Positions 40,901-49,093 of a stretch of DNA of 52,183 nucleotides are shown here, piece after piece. The translations under genes and the position numbers were made by a program. The notes below the pieces were generated by a model. That model was not told the origin of the DNA, searched no databases, and was given only the letters and a program-made list of their open reading frames with translations. Numbering within the stretch: the stretch's first letter is position 1; the number at the start of each line of letters is the position of its first letter. The DNA comes from Bacteroidaceae bacterium (GTDB lineage Bacteria; Bacteroidota; Bacteroidia; Bacteroidales; Bacteroidaceae), in NCBI GenBank assembly GCA_017503235.1, contig JAFVTL010000123.1:1-52183 (forward strand), given 5' to 3'.

Positions 40901-41483
40901 CCTCACGTGCTGCACACAAGGCAGCCTTGGCATTGAGTGTATCAAAAATGGTTTCGATAAGCAACGCATCTACCCCACCTTCCATCAACGCCTCCATCTG
41001 TTCAACATAAGCCTTACAAAGAGTGTCATAATCCACGGCACGCAAAGCCGGATTCTCAACGTCGGGCGACATGGAAGTCATCTTGGCGGTGGGTCCAACG
41101 GAGCCTGCCACAAAACGGGGCTTGTCGGGGGTAAGAGCCGTCATGCGATCGGCCTCCTTACGAGCTAAACGAGCCGCCTCGAGATTGATGCGATAGACGA
41201 AGTCGGTTGTCTGATATTCTGTTTGGGAGATGGTCTGCGAATTGAAAGTACAGGTTTCTATAATATCGGCACCTGCTTCCAAATACTGACGATGAATGTT
41301 TGATATAATATCCGGACGGGTAAGTACCAGAATATCGTTGTTCCCTTCCAACTTCACAGGGTGATTCTTGAACTCCTCGCCCCGGAAATCGGCCTCAGTC
41401 AAACCATATTGCTGGATCATGGTACCCAATGCACCATCAAGCACCAGAATACGTTCCTTGATTATATCTTTCATCGTTTTCAT
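37941..41483 (-). CDS. metH: Cobalamin-dependent methionine synthase
   Basis: A 1180-aa four-module enzyme that methylates homocysteine with methyl-tetrahydrofolate. Order: homocysteine domain (1-330; zinc Cys in [12 protein letters not shown] near 242 and [11 protein letters not shown] near 304); pterin domain ([20 protein letters not shown] near 355); cobalamin cap and B12 domain ([20 protein letters not shown] near 749, with the axial His); and a C-terminal AdoMet reactivation domain (from about 915; [20 protein letters not shown]). The linker before the last domain contains [16 protein letters not shown], encoded by an interspersed repeat (38757-38795). It starts 4 bp after metF and is the last gene of the thr-met operon. 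Confidence 0.96.
   Translation of the reverse strand: [1180 protein letters not shown]
38757..38795 (-). repeat. Interspersed repeat inserted in frame in metH
   Basis: On the minus strand this reads ATGTCATTTTGAACGAAGCG followed by AAGAATCTGCGAACATCC. It closely matches the repeat flanking the GIY-YIG gene (8915-8951). It adds about 13 residues to the linker between the B12 and reactivation domains without breaking the frame. Confidence 0.75.
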
Positions 41484-41487
41484 ACCA

Positions 41488-42441
41488 TCAATAAACGGCC
41501 TTGGCTATCGCTTCTACTCCTGCGGCCGCATTCATGGAATAGAAATGGATACTTGGTACATTGGCTGCCTTCAGCTCGCGGGCTTGGGCAATGGCCCATT
41601 CTACACCCAGCGCCTTGACCTCGTCATTCGACTTGCACTTACGCAATGCGTCCGCCAAATCCATCGGGAGGTCGATATGGAATGTCTTGGGCAACAAAGC
41701 CTGTTGGGTAAGCGAAGTCAACGGTTTGATTCCCGGTATAATGGGTACGTTGATTCCCGCTTCTCTACATCGTTTCACAAAATCAAAATACTTCTGATTG
41801 TCGAAGAACATCTGTGTCACCACATACTTGGCACCCAACTGAATCTTCGCTTTCAGGTATTCAATGTCAATATCCATGTTCATCGCTTCCTCGTGCTTTT
41901 CCGGATAACCCGCCACCCCATAAGAGAACAGTCTCTCCAAAGGTTCGTGTGTAGAACCATCAAGCATCATTCCGCTATTGAACTCCTCCACCTGACGACA
42001 CAAGTCAATGGCGTGTTCGTGTCCGTCACGCATGGGGATGAAGCGGTTCTCACCTTTCGCACGGTCGCCTCGTAGTACCAACAAATCCGTAATGCCCAGA
42101 TATGACAGGTCAATCAGTTCATTCTCCAACTCCGAGCGTGAGAAGCCACTACAGATAATATGAGGTACGGTAGGAATGCCATATCGTTCCTTCAAGGTAG
42201 CGGCGATGGCCACCGTACCCGGACGCATCCGTTCGGTAGTACGTTGAAACACTCCTTCCGAGATTTCCTTGTACACCACCTCCGTGCGATGCGTAGTAAT
42301 ATTGATATAAGCCGGATTGAAAGGCAACAACCTTTCAATGGTTTTGAATACCTGCTCTATGCTTTTCCCTCTGACTGGAGGAAGCACTTCGATGGAGAAA
42401 GCCGTACTATGATTGGACGACAAGAAATCCGCTACACTCAT
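41488..42441 (-). CDS. metF: 5,10-methylenetetrahydrofolate reductase
   Basis: A 317-aa FAD-containing TIM-barrel enzyme that provides methyl-tetrahydrofolate to MetH. Signatures: FSIEVLPPVRGKSIEQVFKT (N-terminal Glu of the catalytic site), PAYINITTHRTEVVYKEISE, LVLRGDRAKGENRF, and QLGAKYVVTQMFFDNQKYFD for the flavin site. Length and ends match the bacterial family. It starts 12 bp after thrC and ends 4 bp before metH on the same strand, so methyl supply and use are co-expressed. Confidence 0.96.
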   Translation of the reverse strand: MSVADFLSSNHSTAFSIEVLPPVRGKSIEQVFKTIERLLPFNPAYINITTHRTEVVYKEISEGVFQRTTERMRPGTVAIAATLKERYGIPTVPHIICSGFSRSELENELIDLSYLGITDLLVLRGDRAKGENRFIPMRDGHEHAIDLCRQVEEFNSGMMLDGSTHEPLERLFSYGVAGYPEKHEEAMNMDIDIEYLKAKIQLGAKYVVTQMFFDNQKYFDFVKRCREAGINVPIIPGIKPLTSLTQQALLPKTFHIDLPMDLADALRKCKSNDEVKALGVEWAIAQARELKAANVPSIHFYSMNAAAGVEAIAKAVY

Positions 42442-42453
42442 TTACGCTGTAAT

Positions 42454-43755
42454 TTATTCTTTCAACAAATAGGCTTTGAAACTTTCAAAATCCTTTGGCA
42501 TTTCGATACTCTGCTTGGTACCTTTCATGAACTCCTGCAACTTGGCTGGAATTTCCACCTTATCGCCAATGATGGCTTCCACAGTATCCAGGAACTTGGC
42601 CGGATGAGCGGTTTCAAGGAATACTCCCACTTCATCTTCCGACAAACCTTCTTCAAGGGCACGATAGCCGCAGGCTCCATGAGGATCGAGCAGATAACCA
42701 GTTTCCTGATAAGCGGCCTTCACCGTTTCACGAATCTGTTCATCGGTATAAGTCGCACCGGATATTTCGGCACAGATAGCTTCGTGGCTGTTTTCATACA
42801 AAGCCAGCACACGGGCAAAATTGCTCGGATCGCCCACATCCATTGCATTGGCAATGGTAGCTACTGAAGGACGGGGATTATATTTTGCCGTCTGCAAATA
42901 TTGGTAGAATATGTCATTCTGATTGTTTGCAGCAATGAAACGCTTTACGGGGAGACCCATTCGTTTTCCGAACAGACCTGCGGTGATGTTTCCGAAGTTA
43001 CCGCTCGGCACACAAATCACCAGATTATCCGCCTTGCCCGCTTTCTTCATTTGTGCATAAGCATAGAAATAATAGAAAGCCTGAGGGAGGAATCGGGCCA
43101 CATTGATGGAATTGGCCGATGTCAGCTTCATGTGTGCATTGAGTTCCGCATCCATAAAGGCGTTCTTCACCAATGCCTGACAATCGTCAAAAGTACCATC
43201 CACTTCAATGGCAGTGATATTCTGACCGAGGGTGGTAAATTGTTTTTCTTGTATCTCGCTGACCTTTCCCTTCGGATAGAGTACATATACATGAATACCT
43301 TCCACCCCTAAAAAGCCATTGGCAACGGCACTGCCCGTATCGCCCGAAGTGGCTACCAGTACGTTCACTTGCTTCTGGCCTTCCTTCTTGATGAAGTAAC
43401 CCAACAAACGGGCCATAAAGCGACCGCCTACATCCTTGAAAGCCAAAGTCGGGCCATGAAAAAGTTCCAACGAATAGATGTTTTCCTTCACCTTGACAGC
43501 CGGTACATCAAAGCTCAATGTATCATACACAATCTGCTTCAAAGTGTCGGCAGGTACATCTTCGCCAAAGAAGGCATCGGCTACCTGATAGGCTATTTCC
43601 TGAAAAGACAGATTCTCGATGTTGTCATAAAACGATTGAGGCAATGCCTTGATGACATGGGGCATATACAAGCCTTTGTCGGATGCAAGGCCTTTTACTA
43701 CGGCTTCCTGCAAGGAAGCATCGGGTGCCTGGTGGTTGGTGCTATAATACTTCAT
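42454..43755 (-). CDS. thrC: Threonine synthase
   Basis: A 433-aa PLP enzyme that converts O-phospho-homoserine to threonine. The N-terminal MKYYSTNHQAPDASLQEAVV and GLASDKGLYMPHVI are typical of the long threonine synthase class. The PLP Lys lies in FHGPTLAFKDVGGRFMA (about residue 105). VLVATSGDTGSAVANGF and CVPSGNFGNITAGLFGKRMG bind phosphate and cofactor. The start is placed at 43755; an upstream MVKKTIIY extension runs into the interspersed repeat. Third gene of the thr-met operon. Confidence 0.96.
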   Translation of the reverse strand: MKYYSTNHQAPDASLQEAVVKGLASDKGLYMPHVIKALPQSFYDNIENLSFQEIAYQVADAFFGEDVPADTLKQIVYDTLSFDVPAVKVKENIYSLELFHGPTLAFKDVGGRFMARLLGYFIKKEGQKQVNVLVATSGDTGSAVANGFLGVEGIHVYVLYPKGKVSEIQEKQFTTLGQNITAIEVDGTFDDCQALVKNAFMDAELNAHMKLTSANSINVARFLPQAFYYFYAYAQMKKAGKADNLVICVPSGNFGNITAGLFGKRMGLPVKRFIAANNQNDIFYQYLQTAKYNPRPSVATIANAMDVGDPSNFARVLALYENSHEAICAEISGATYTDEQIRETVKAAYQETGYLLDPHGACGYRALEEGLSEDEVGVFLETAHPAKFLDTVEAIIGDKVEIPAKLQEFMKGTKQSIEMPKDFESFKAYLLKE

Positions 43756-43771
43756 ATATATTATTGTTTTT

Positions 43772-43848
43772 TTCACCACAGATTACACAGATTATCACAA
43801 ATAAATAATTATTAAAAAACTGTGTCAATCCGTGTAATCTGTGGTGAA
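43772..43848. repeat. CACAGATTACAC inverted repeat between apgM and thrC
   Basis: Arms 43772-43799 and 43821-43848 match at 25 of 28 positions when inverted (TTCACCACAGATTACAC core). The right arm lies inside the apgM reading frame and encodes its last residues. In mRNA it would form a strong hairpin. Confidence 0.85.
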
Positions 43849-45053
43849 CTCATAAATTCATTCATAAACTCATTTTCTTTCATCACTCCGTAAACTCCAT
43901 CCTTACAAGCTTCTTCATCGAAAGTCTGTACTCCGTCCGGTTTAATGCCCGGATAGTATATCAGGAATGGGACGGGTTCGGCGGTATGGGTACGAAGTTC
44001 GCAAGGGGTTGGATGGTCAGGCAATACGGCAATGGCCACCGGTTCTTCCCAATCCTTGACAGCTTCGTAGATAGGACCTACAACACGCTTGTCCAAGTCT
44101 TCGATAGTGCGTCGCTTCAATTCAAAATCCCCTTCATGACCAGCCTCATCACTTGCTTCGATGTGCAAGTAAACGAAATCGTCCGTTTTCAACGCCTCCA
44201 AAGTCGCAGCCACCTTGTTCTCATAATTCGTATCATACAAGCCTGTTGCCCCTTCCACGTCAACACGCTGAAGGCCCGCATATACCCCAATACCATTTAT
44301 CAGGTCTACAGCCGATATGACTGTACCTTTCTGAATACTTGGATACATGTTTGACAAGGGTTCCATCTGTGGACGATAGCCGGGACTCCATGGCCAGATG
44401 CTATTGGCAGGATCTTTTCCTTCAGCCATCCGCTTCAGATTGATTGGATGGTTCTTCAACAACTCCTGGGATTTCAATATCAAGTCATTGATAAGGTCGG
44501 CTGTTTCCTGCGCTTCAGGCGTTTCCGCTTTCACCATCAAAGGACGGAAAGGCTTCAAAGGAACATCATGCGGAGGCGTGCAAGCAATATGCTTGTTTCC
44601 ACCCTTGATGACTAACAAATGGCGATATTGTACCCCGGTATGAAAATGGACGCGCTCGCTTCCCAATTCTTCTTGCAGATACTTTATCAAGACATCAGCA
44701 TCTTCCGTACTGATATGACCGGAAGAGTGGTTCTTCAAGATTTCCCCTTCAACACAGATGATGTTACATCGCATCGCCATATCACCGGGTTGCAATTCAA
44801 CCCCGATACTGGCTGCCTCGAGTACACCACGCCCTTCATACACTTTCGGCAAATCATAGCCCATCACCGACATGTTGGCCACCTCACTTCCGGGATGAAA
44901 GCCTGGTGCTACGGTAACAAGCCTTCCCGTACGACCCATACATGCCAGTTTGTCCATATAAGGAGTATGGGAATGTTGCAGGAGTGTCCTGCCTTCCAAA
45001 CGTTCGGCAGGCCAATCGGCCATTCCATCTCCCAATACAATTATATGCTTCAT
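43812..45053 (-). CDS. ApgM-like phosphoglycerate mutase homologue, probable homoserine kinase
   Basis: A 413-aa alkaline-phosphatase-superfamily protein of the archaeal cofactor-independent PGM type. Signatures: HIIVLGDGMADWPAERLEGR (metal Asp), SEVANMSVMGYDLPKVYEGR (nucleophile-region Ser), IEASDEAGHEGDFELKRRTI and VLPDHPTPCELRTHTAEPVP (metal Asp/His). It lies between thrA and thrC, exactly where thrB is expected, and no GHMP homoserine kinase is in view. Genomic context, and to my knowledge genetic work in Bacteroides, point to homoserine phosphorylation rather than glycolysis. The last about 12 residues (SPQITRIDTVF) come from an interspersed repeat. Start 45053 (MKHIIVLGDGMADW). Confidence 0.88.
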   Translation of the reverse strand: MKHIIVLGDGMADWPAERLEGRTLLQHSHTPYMDKLACMGRTGRLVTVAPGFHPGSEVANMSVMGYDLPKVYEGRGVLEAASIGVELQPGDMAMRCNIICVEGEILKNHSSGHISTEDADVLIKYLQEELGSERVHFHTGVQYRHLLVIKGGNKHIACTPPHDVPLKPFRPLMVKAETPEAQETADLINDLILKSQELLKNHPINLKRMAEGKDPANSIWPWSPGYRPQMEPLSNMYPSIQKGTVISAVDLINGIGVYAGLQRVDVEGATGLYDTNYENKVAATLEALKTDDFVYLHIEASDEAGHEGDFELKRRTIEDLDKRVVGPIYEAVKDWEEPVAIAVLPDHPTPCELRTHTAEPVPFLIYYPGIKPDGVQTFDEEACKDGVYGVMKENEFMNEFMSSPQITRIDTVF

Positions 45054-45062
45054 AGTTCTCTC

Positions 45063-45134
45063 TTTTTTCACCACAGATTATTTATTAATTATTCCCTTAT
45101 TATTTGTGATAATCCGTGTAATCTGTGGTGAAAA
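45063..45134. repeat. CACAGATTA inverted repeat between thrA and apgM
   Basis: Left arm TTTTTTCACCACAGATTA (45063-45080) and right arm 45105-45134 (TGTGATAATCCGTGTAATCT then GTGGTGAAAA) belong to the same family as 43772-43848. The left arm is shorter. It forms a hairpin in the thrA-apgM intercistronic RNA. Confidence 0.8.
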
Positions 45135-45137
45135 CAA

Positions 45138-47567
45138 TTAAATATTCGCAATTCCGATAATGTCCGCAAAGACACCTGCCGCAGTTACGCTGGCACCGGC
45201 GCCATATCCTTGAATCATCATCGGATACTCATTATAACGTTCGGTTGTAAGCAAAATGATGTTATTGCTACCTTCCAGATTATAGAAAGGATGGTTCTTG
45301 TCCACTTCCTGAAGCGAGACGCTTCCCTTTCCATTTTCCAATTTGGCTACAAAGCGCCAATGCTTATGCTGTTCTTCCAATTGTTTGCGACGGGCTTCAA
45401 AATCATCATCGAGTGACGGGATGTTCTTCCAGAAGTCTTCCAACGAACCTTCGAAGAATCCGTTGGGCACAAACAAATGCTTTTCTACATCTTCCTGTTC
45501 CAAACGATAACCGGCTTCACGAGCCAAGATCACCAGTTTTCGGATAACGTCCTTACCACTGAGGTCGATACGTGGGTCGGGTTCTGAATAGCCTTCTTCC
45601 TTGGCCATACGGATAGTCTGGCTGAAAGGAATCTCACCACTGATCTTGTTAAAGATAAAGTTCAACGTACCGCTCAGCACCGCTTCTATCTTCAGAATCT
45701 TGTCACCCGAATTGATCAGGTCATTCATGGTCTTGATGATAGGCAATCCGGCACCCACGTTGGTCTCGAAGAGGAACTTCACGCCCCGTTTGCGAGCAAT
45801 TTGTTTCAATTCGCTATAATTGGCATAGGAAGAAGAAGCCGCTATCTTGTTGGCCGCTACTACCGAAATGTTGTTAGTCAGGAAGTCCTTGTACAATTCG
45901 GCGACAGAGGCATTGGCTGTACAATCCACAAATACGGAATTGAAAATGTTCATGCCAATCACTTCGTCACGGATAATTTGAGAACTGGATGCACCGCCCT
46001 TTTCATCCAACAAAGCCCGATAATTGGACAATTCAATGCCTTCGCGGTTGAACAGAGCCTGATGTCCGTTGGCAATACCCACCACGTTCAACTTCAAACC
46101 ACGTTCCTGCATCAGCTTCTTTTGCTGGCCGCAGATTTGCTTGATCAAGCTATCACCCACCGTACCTGTTCCACAGATAAACAGGTTGAGCACCTGATAT
46201 TCTGAAAGGAAGAACGAATCGTGAATGACATTCAATGACTTGCGGAGCGACTTGGCTTCCACCACAAACGATATGTTGGTTTCCGATGCCCCTTGCGCAC
46301 AAGCAATCACACTGATACCATTACGTCCGAGAGTTCCGAACAACTTACCGGCAATACCCGGAGTATGCTTCATGTTTTCACCCACAATCGCTATGGTTGC
46401 CAAATCCTTTTCAGCACATACAGGGCTGATTTCACCCATTTCTATTTCCTTGCAGAATTCCTGATTCAGCACTTCACAGGCCAACGATGCATCTTCATTA
46501 CGTACCCCGATGGAAGTACTGTTTTCCGATGAAGCCTGCGACACCATAAACACGCTGATACCATTTTGCGCCAAAGCCTTGAAGATACGGAAGTTCACAC
46601 CAATAACGCCCACCATACCCAAACCGGTCACGGTAATAAGGCTGGTATCGTTGATGGATGAAATCCCCTTAATGGCCTTGATGTCAGTCACTGTTTCCTT
46701 GATGATGGTACCCGGTGCATCAGGGTTGAAAGTATTCTTGATGAGAATAGGGATATTCTTATGACAAACGGGATAAATCGTTGGAGGATATACCACTTTG
46801 GCACCAAAGTTACAAAGCTCCATGGCTTCCACATAGCTCAATTCATTGATGACATAAGCGCTGCTGATGACACGAGGGTCGGCCGTCATAAATCCGTCCA
46901 CGTCCGTCCATATTTCCAGAATGTCCGCATCGAGGGCAGCCGCGATGATGGAAGCGGTATAATCGGAACCTCCACGTCCCAGATTGGTGATTTCACCGGT
47001 TGACTTGTCGGAAGATATGAATCCAGGAACCAATGCAACCTTTGGTAATTTCTTAAAGGCATTGCGCACCAACTCATTTGTCAATTCCGAGTCAAGGATA
47101 TACTTGGCATGCTTTTTTTCGGTTTTAATGAATTCACGGGAATCAAACCATTCGGCATCCTCTATCAAAGTCGCTACAATGATGGACGAAAGGCGTTCGC
47201 CATAACTCACAATAGTAGCTGAGGTCTTGGGTGAAAGGTCGCGAATGAGATAGATTCCTTGAAAAATATCCTTCAATTCATTAAGCAAGCCCGTCACTTT
47301 TTCCAGCAATGCCATACGCTTTTCACCGGCTGGTATCACGGTATATACCATCTCGATGTGACGGTTTACAATTTCATTATATTCTTTTTCGTAGGCTGCA
47401 TCACCATTGGAAGCCATTCGTGAAGTGCCTATCAACTTATCGGTAATACCGCCCAAGGCCGACACCACAACAATCACCGGTTCCTTAACCGCCTCTACTA
47501 TCTTCTTTACACTTAAAATGCTGTTCACGGATCCTACGGATGATCCGCCGAATTTCATTACTTTCAT
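45138..47567 (-). CDS. thrA: Bifunctional aspartate kinase / homoserine dehydrogenase I
   Basis: An 809-aa fusion enzyme for steps 1 and 3 of the threonine/methionine path. The kinase part starts MKVMKFGGSSVGSVNSI and has NLGRGGSDYTASIIAAALDA. Two ACT domains follow (about 310-455, ITVTGLGMVGVIGVNFRIFK and VGENMKHTPGIAGKLFGTLG), expected to bind threonine. The homoserine dehydrogenase part has LFICGTGTVGDSLIKQIC (about 465), FLFETNVGAGLPIIKTMNDL and EGYSEPDPRIDLSGKDVIRK. Full length. It is the first structural gene of the operon thrA-apgM-thrC-metF-metH and is preceded by a leader peptide ORF. Confidence 0.97.
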   Translation of the reverse strand: MKVMKFGGSSVGSVNSILSVKKIVEAVKEPVIVVVSALGGITDKLIGTSRMASNGDAAYEKEYNEIVNRHIEMVYTVIPAGEKRMALLEKVTGLLNELKDIFQGIYLIRDLSPKTSATIVSYGERLSSIIVATLIEDAEWFDSREFIKTEKKHAKYILDSELTNELVRNAFKKLPKVALVPGFISSDKSTGEITNLGRGGSDYTASIIAAALDADILEIWTDVDGFMTADPRVISSAYVINELSYVEAMELCNFGAKVVYPPTIYPVCHKNIPILIKNTFNPDAPGTIIKETVTDIKAIKGISSINDTSLITVTGLGMVGVIGVNFRIFKALAQNGISVFMVSQASSENSTSIGVRNEDASLACEVLNQEFCKEIEMGEISPVCAEKDLATIAIVGENMKHTPGIAGKLFGTLGRNGISVIACAQGASETNISFVVEAKSLRKSLNVIHDSFFLSEYQVLNLFICGTGTVGDSLIKQICGQQKKLMQERGLKLNVVGIANGHQALFNREGIELSNYRALLDEKGGASSSQIIRDEVIGMNIFNSVFVDCTANASVAELYKDFLTNNISVVAANKIAASSSYANYSELKQIARKRGVKFLFETNVGAGLPIIKTMNDLINSGDKILKIEAVLSGTLNFIFNKISGEIPFSQTIRMAKEEGYSEPDPRIDLSGKDVIRKLVILAREAGYRLEQEDVEKHLFVPNGFFEGSLEDFWKNIPSLDDDFEARRKQLEEQHKHWRFVAKLENGKGSVSLQEVDKNHPFYNLEGSNNIILLTTERYNEYPMMIQGYGAGASVTAAGVFADIIGIANI

Positions 47568-47813
47568 GCTATTATTATATTTTCAGCACAACCTTTTCCG
47601 GCTTTGCTTTCAGTTACAGAATAAAAAAATTGATTGATTGCTTACATCCATAAGCGTGTATCACGTAGAAACACATATACTATCCTTAACCCCGAGGGGT
47701 CATCATGGTGGTAGTGGTCGTCATCGTCCACATTCGCATAGCAGCGGTTGTATATAGATAGCACTTTGTCATATTTTCAAGATGTTCTTTTTCAGTTTTC
47801 CACTTGAACGATG
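47568..47813 (-). promoter_or_regulatory. thrA leader region, putative Thr/Met attenuator
   Basis: About 240 nt of untranslated leader lie between the -7 box (47814-47821) and thrA. The leader carries a peptide ORF rich in Thr and Met, then a small stem GCTTA/TAAGC (47640-47655) followed 10 nt later by seven U (47623-47629). A second hairpin lies near 47587-47610 (AGCA..GCC / GGTTGTGCT). The stem before the U run is weak, so the exact terminator/antiterminator pairing cannot be settled by eye. Control by charged tRNA level is inferred from the peptide composition. Confidence 0.65.
47686..47772 (-). CDS. thrL: Thr/Met-rich leader peptide of the thr-met operon
   Basis: An ORF of 28 codons from the ATG at 47772 (or 17 codons from the in-frame ATG at 47739: MRMWTMTTTTTMMTPRG), ending with TAA at 47686-47688. 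In the long form 10 of 28 residues are Thr and 6 are Met, including five Thr in a row followed by two Met. This is the composition of attenuation leaders such as enterobacterial ThrL, but with Met in place of Ile. That fits the genes downstream, which make both threonine and methionine. The stop overlaps a small ACCCC/GGGGT stem. Too short for ordinary gene callers. Confidence 0.82.
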   Translation of the reverse strand: MTKCYLYTTAAMRMWTMTTTTTMMTPRG

Positions 47814-47821
47814 CAAATATA
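47814..47821 (-). promoter_or_regulatory. -7 box of the thr-met operon
   Basis: The minus strand reads TATATTTG, with ATTG near the -33 position (47841-47844). The start of transcription would be near 47807, about 35 nt before the long leader ATG. Confidence 0.6.
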
Positions 47822-47917
47822 AGAACATTTTTTCACAAGTCAATAAGTTTCTCTCGTTTTTTGTCAAATTAGTTGCATCAACCGGGAGATGAAAACAAAA
47901 AATCCGTGCCAAAAAAA

Positions 47918-47954
47918 ATAAGTGGATGTGTATTTTCGACACATCCACCTTATA
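47918..47954 (-). terminator. Terminator of pepT-gcvT
   Basis: ATAAGTGGATGTGT pairs with ACACATCCACCTTAT. On the minus strand the stem is followed by TTATTTTTTTT. It lies 30 bp after the gcvT stop. Confidence 0.9.
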
Positions 47955-47983
47955 GACACTATTCAAAAAGGACTGCAAACAGA

Positions 47984-49069
47984 TTATTTTCTGAATGGAG
48001 CCTTCACTACCTTGGCTTTCAACTTACGTCCACGCACATCAATGAATATTTCTGAATCGATGGCCGCATATGCTTTAGCTACATAACCCATACCGATACC
48101 AATCTTGCGGGTCGGCGACATGGTACCACTGGTTACTTCACCGATTTCTTCACCTTCGGCATTGACCAGCTTGTATCCGTGACGAGGAATACCGCGATCC
48201 ACCAATTCAAAGGCAACCAACTTGCGGGTTACGCCTTCCGCCTTCTGCTTTTCGAGGATGGCACGAGCCGTAAAGTTCTTGCCTTCTACAAACTTGGTAA
48301 TCCAACCGAGTCCTGCTTCCAACGGTGAAGTGGTGTCACTCAAATCATTTCCATAAAGACAGAAGCCCATTTCAAGGCGAAGGGTGTCACGAGCACCAAG
48401 ACCAATCGGCTTGATACCTTCAGGAGCACCGGCTTCAAAGATGGCATCCCAAATCTTCTTGCCGTCTTCCGGATAGAAGTACAATTCAAAGCCGCCAGCA
48501 CCCGTATAACCGGTATTGGAGATAATCACATTCGGACAGCCGGCAAATTCACCGGTAGTGAATGCATAATAAGGAATCTCAGCCAAATTTACCGGAGTCA
48601 GGCGTTGCAACACTTCGGCAGCCTTGGGACCTTGGATGGCCAGCTGAGCCATACGGTCGGATGAGTTTTCCAATTCAGCACCAACCTGATTGTGGCTCAC
48701 ACACCAGTTCCAGTCCTTTTCAATATTGGCCGCATTGACTACCAACAGATACTTTTCATCTTCATAGTGATAAACCAACAAGTCATCCACGATGCCACCT
48801 TCTTCATTCGGGAAGCAAGTGTATTGAGCCTTTCCCAAAGGAAGAATGGCTACGTTGTTGGAAGTCACTTGTTGCAAGAATTCCAAAGCATTCGGGCCTT
48901 TCACCCAAAATTCACCCATATGTGATACATCGAACACACCTACCCCGTTACAAACGGTCATGTGTTCATCAATGATGCCTGAGTATTCTATCGGCATGTT
49001 ATAACCTGCAAATTCATGCATTTTTGCTCCAAGAGCAATGTGTGTTTCGGTAAACGGAGTTGTTTTCAT
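47984..49069 (-). CDS. gcvT: Glycine cleavage system T protein (aminomethyltransferase)
   Basis: A 361-aa tetrahydrofolate-dependent enzyme that releases ammonia from the aminomethyl group carried on H protein and makes methylene-tetrahydrofolate. Motifs: [20 protein letters not shown], with the catalytic Asp at about 97 in [57 protein letters not shown] and [20 protein letters not shown]. Length is normal. It lies 24 bp after pepT, probably co-transcribed. The one-carbon product can feed MetF/MetH encoded nearby. Confidence 0.96.
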   Translation of the reverse strand: MKTTPFTETHIALGAKMHEFAGYNMPIEYSGIIDEHMTVCNGVGVFDVSHMGEFWVKGPNALEFLQQVTSNNVAILPLGKAQYTCFPNEEGGIVDDLLVYHYEDEKYLLVVNAANIEKDWNWCVSHNQVGAELENSSDRMAQLAIQGPKAAEVLQRLTPVNLAEIPYYAFTTGEFAGCPNVIISNTGYTGAGGFELYFYPEDGKKIWDAIFEAGAPEGIKPIGLGARDTLRLEMGFCLYGNDLSDTTSPLEAGLGWITKFVEGKNFTARAILEKQKAEGVTRKLVAFELVDRGIPRHGYKLVNAEGEEIGEVTSGTMSPTRKIGIGMGYVAKAYAAIDSEIFIDVRGRKLKAKVVKAPFRK

Positions 49070-49093
49070 GATTTTAGATTTATGATTTTATAT

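Noticed and set aside
41561-41797. Short plus-strand frames within metF and thrA
   Set aside because: No homology visible and all are inside strongly conserved genes on the other strand.
47568-47685. SAM or lysine riboswitch before thrA
   Set aside because: No conserved riboswitch core is recognisable. The leader peptide and U run fit attenuation better.
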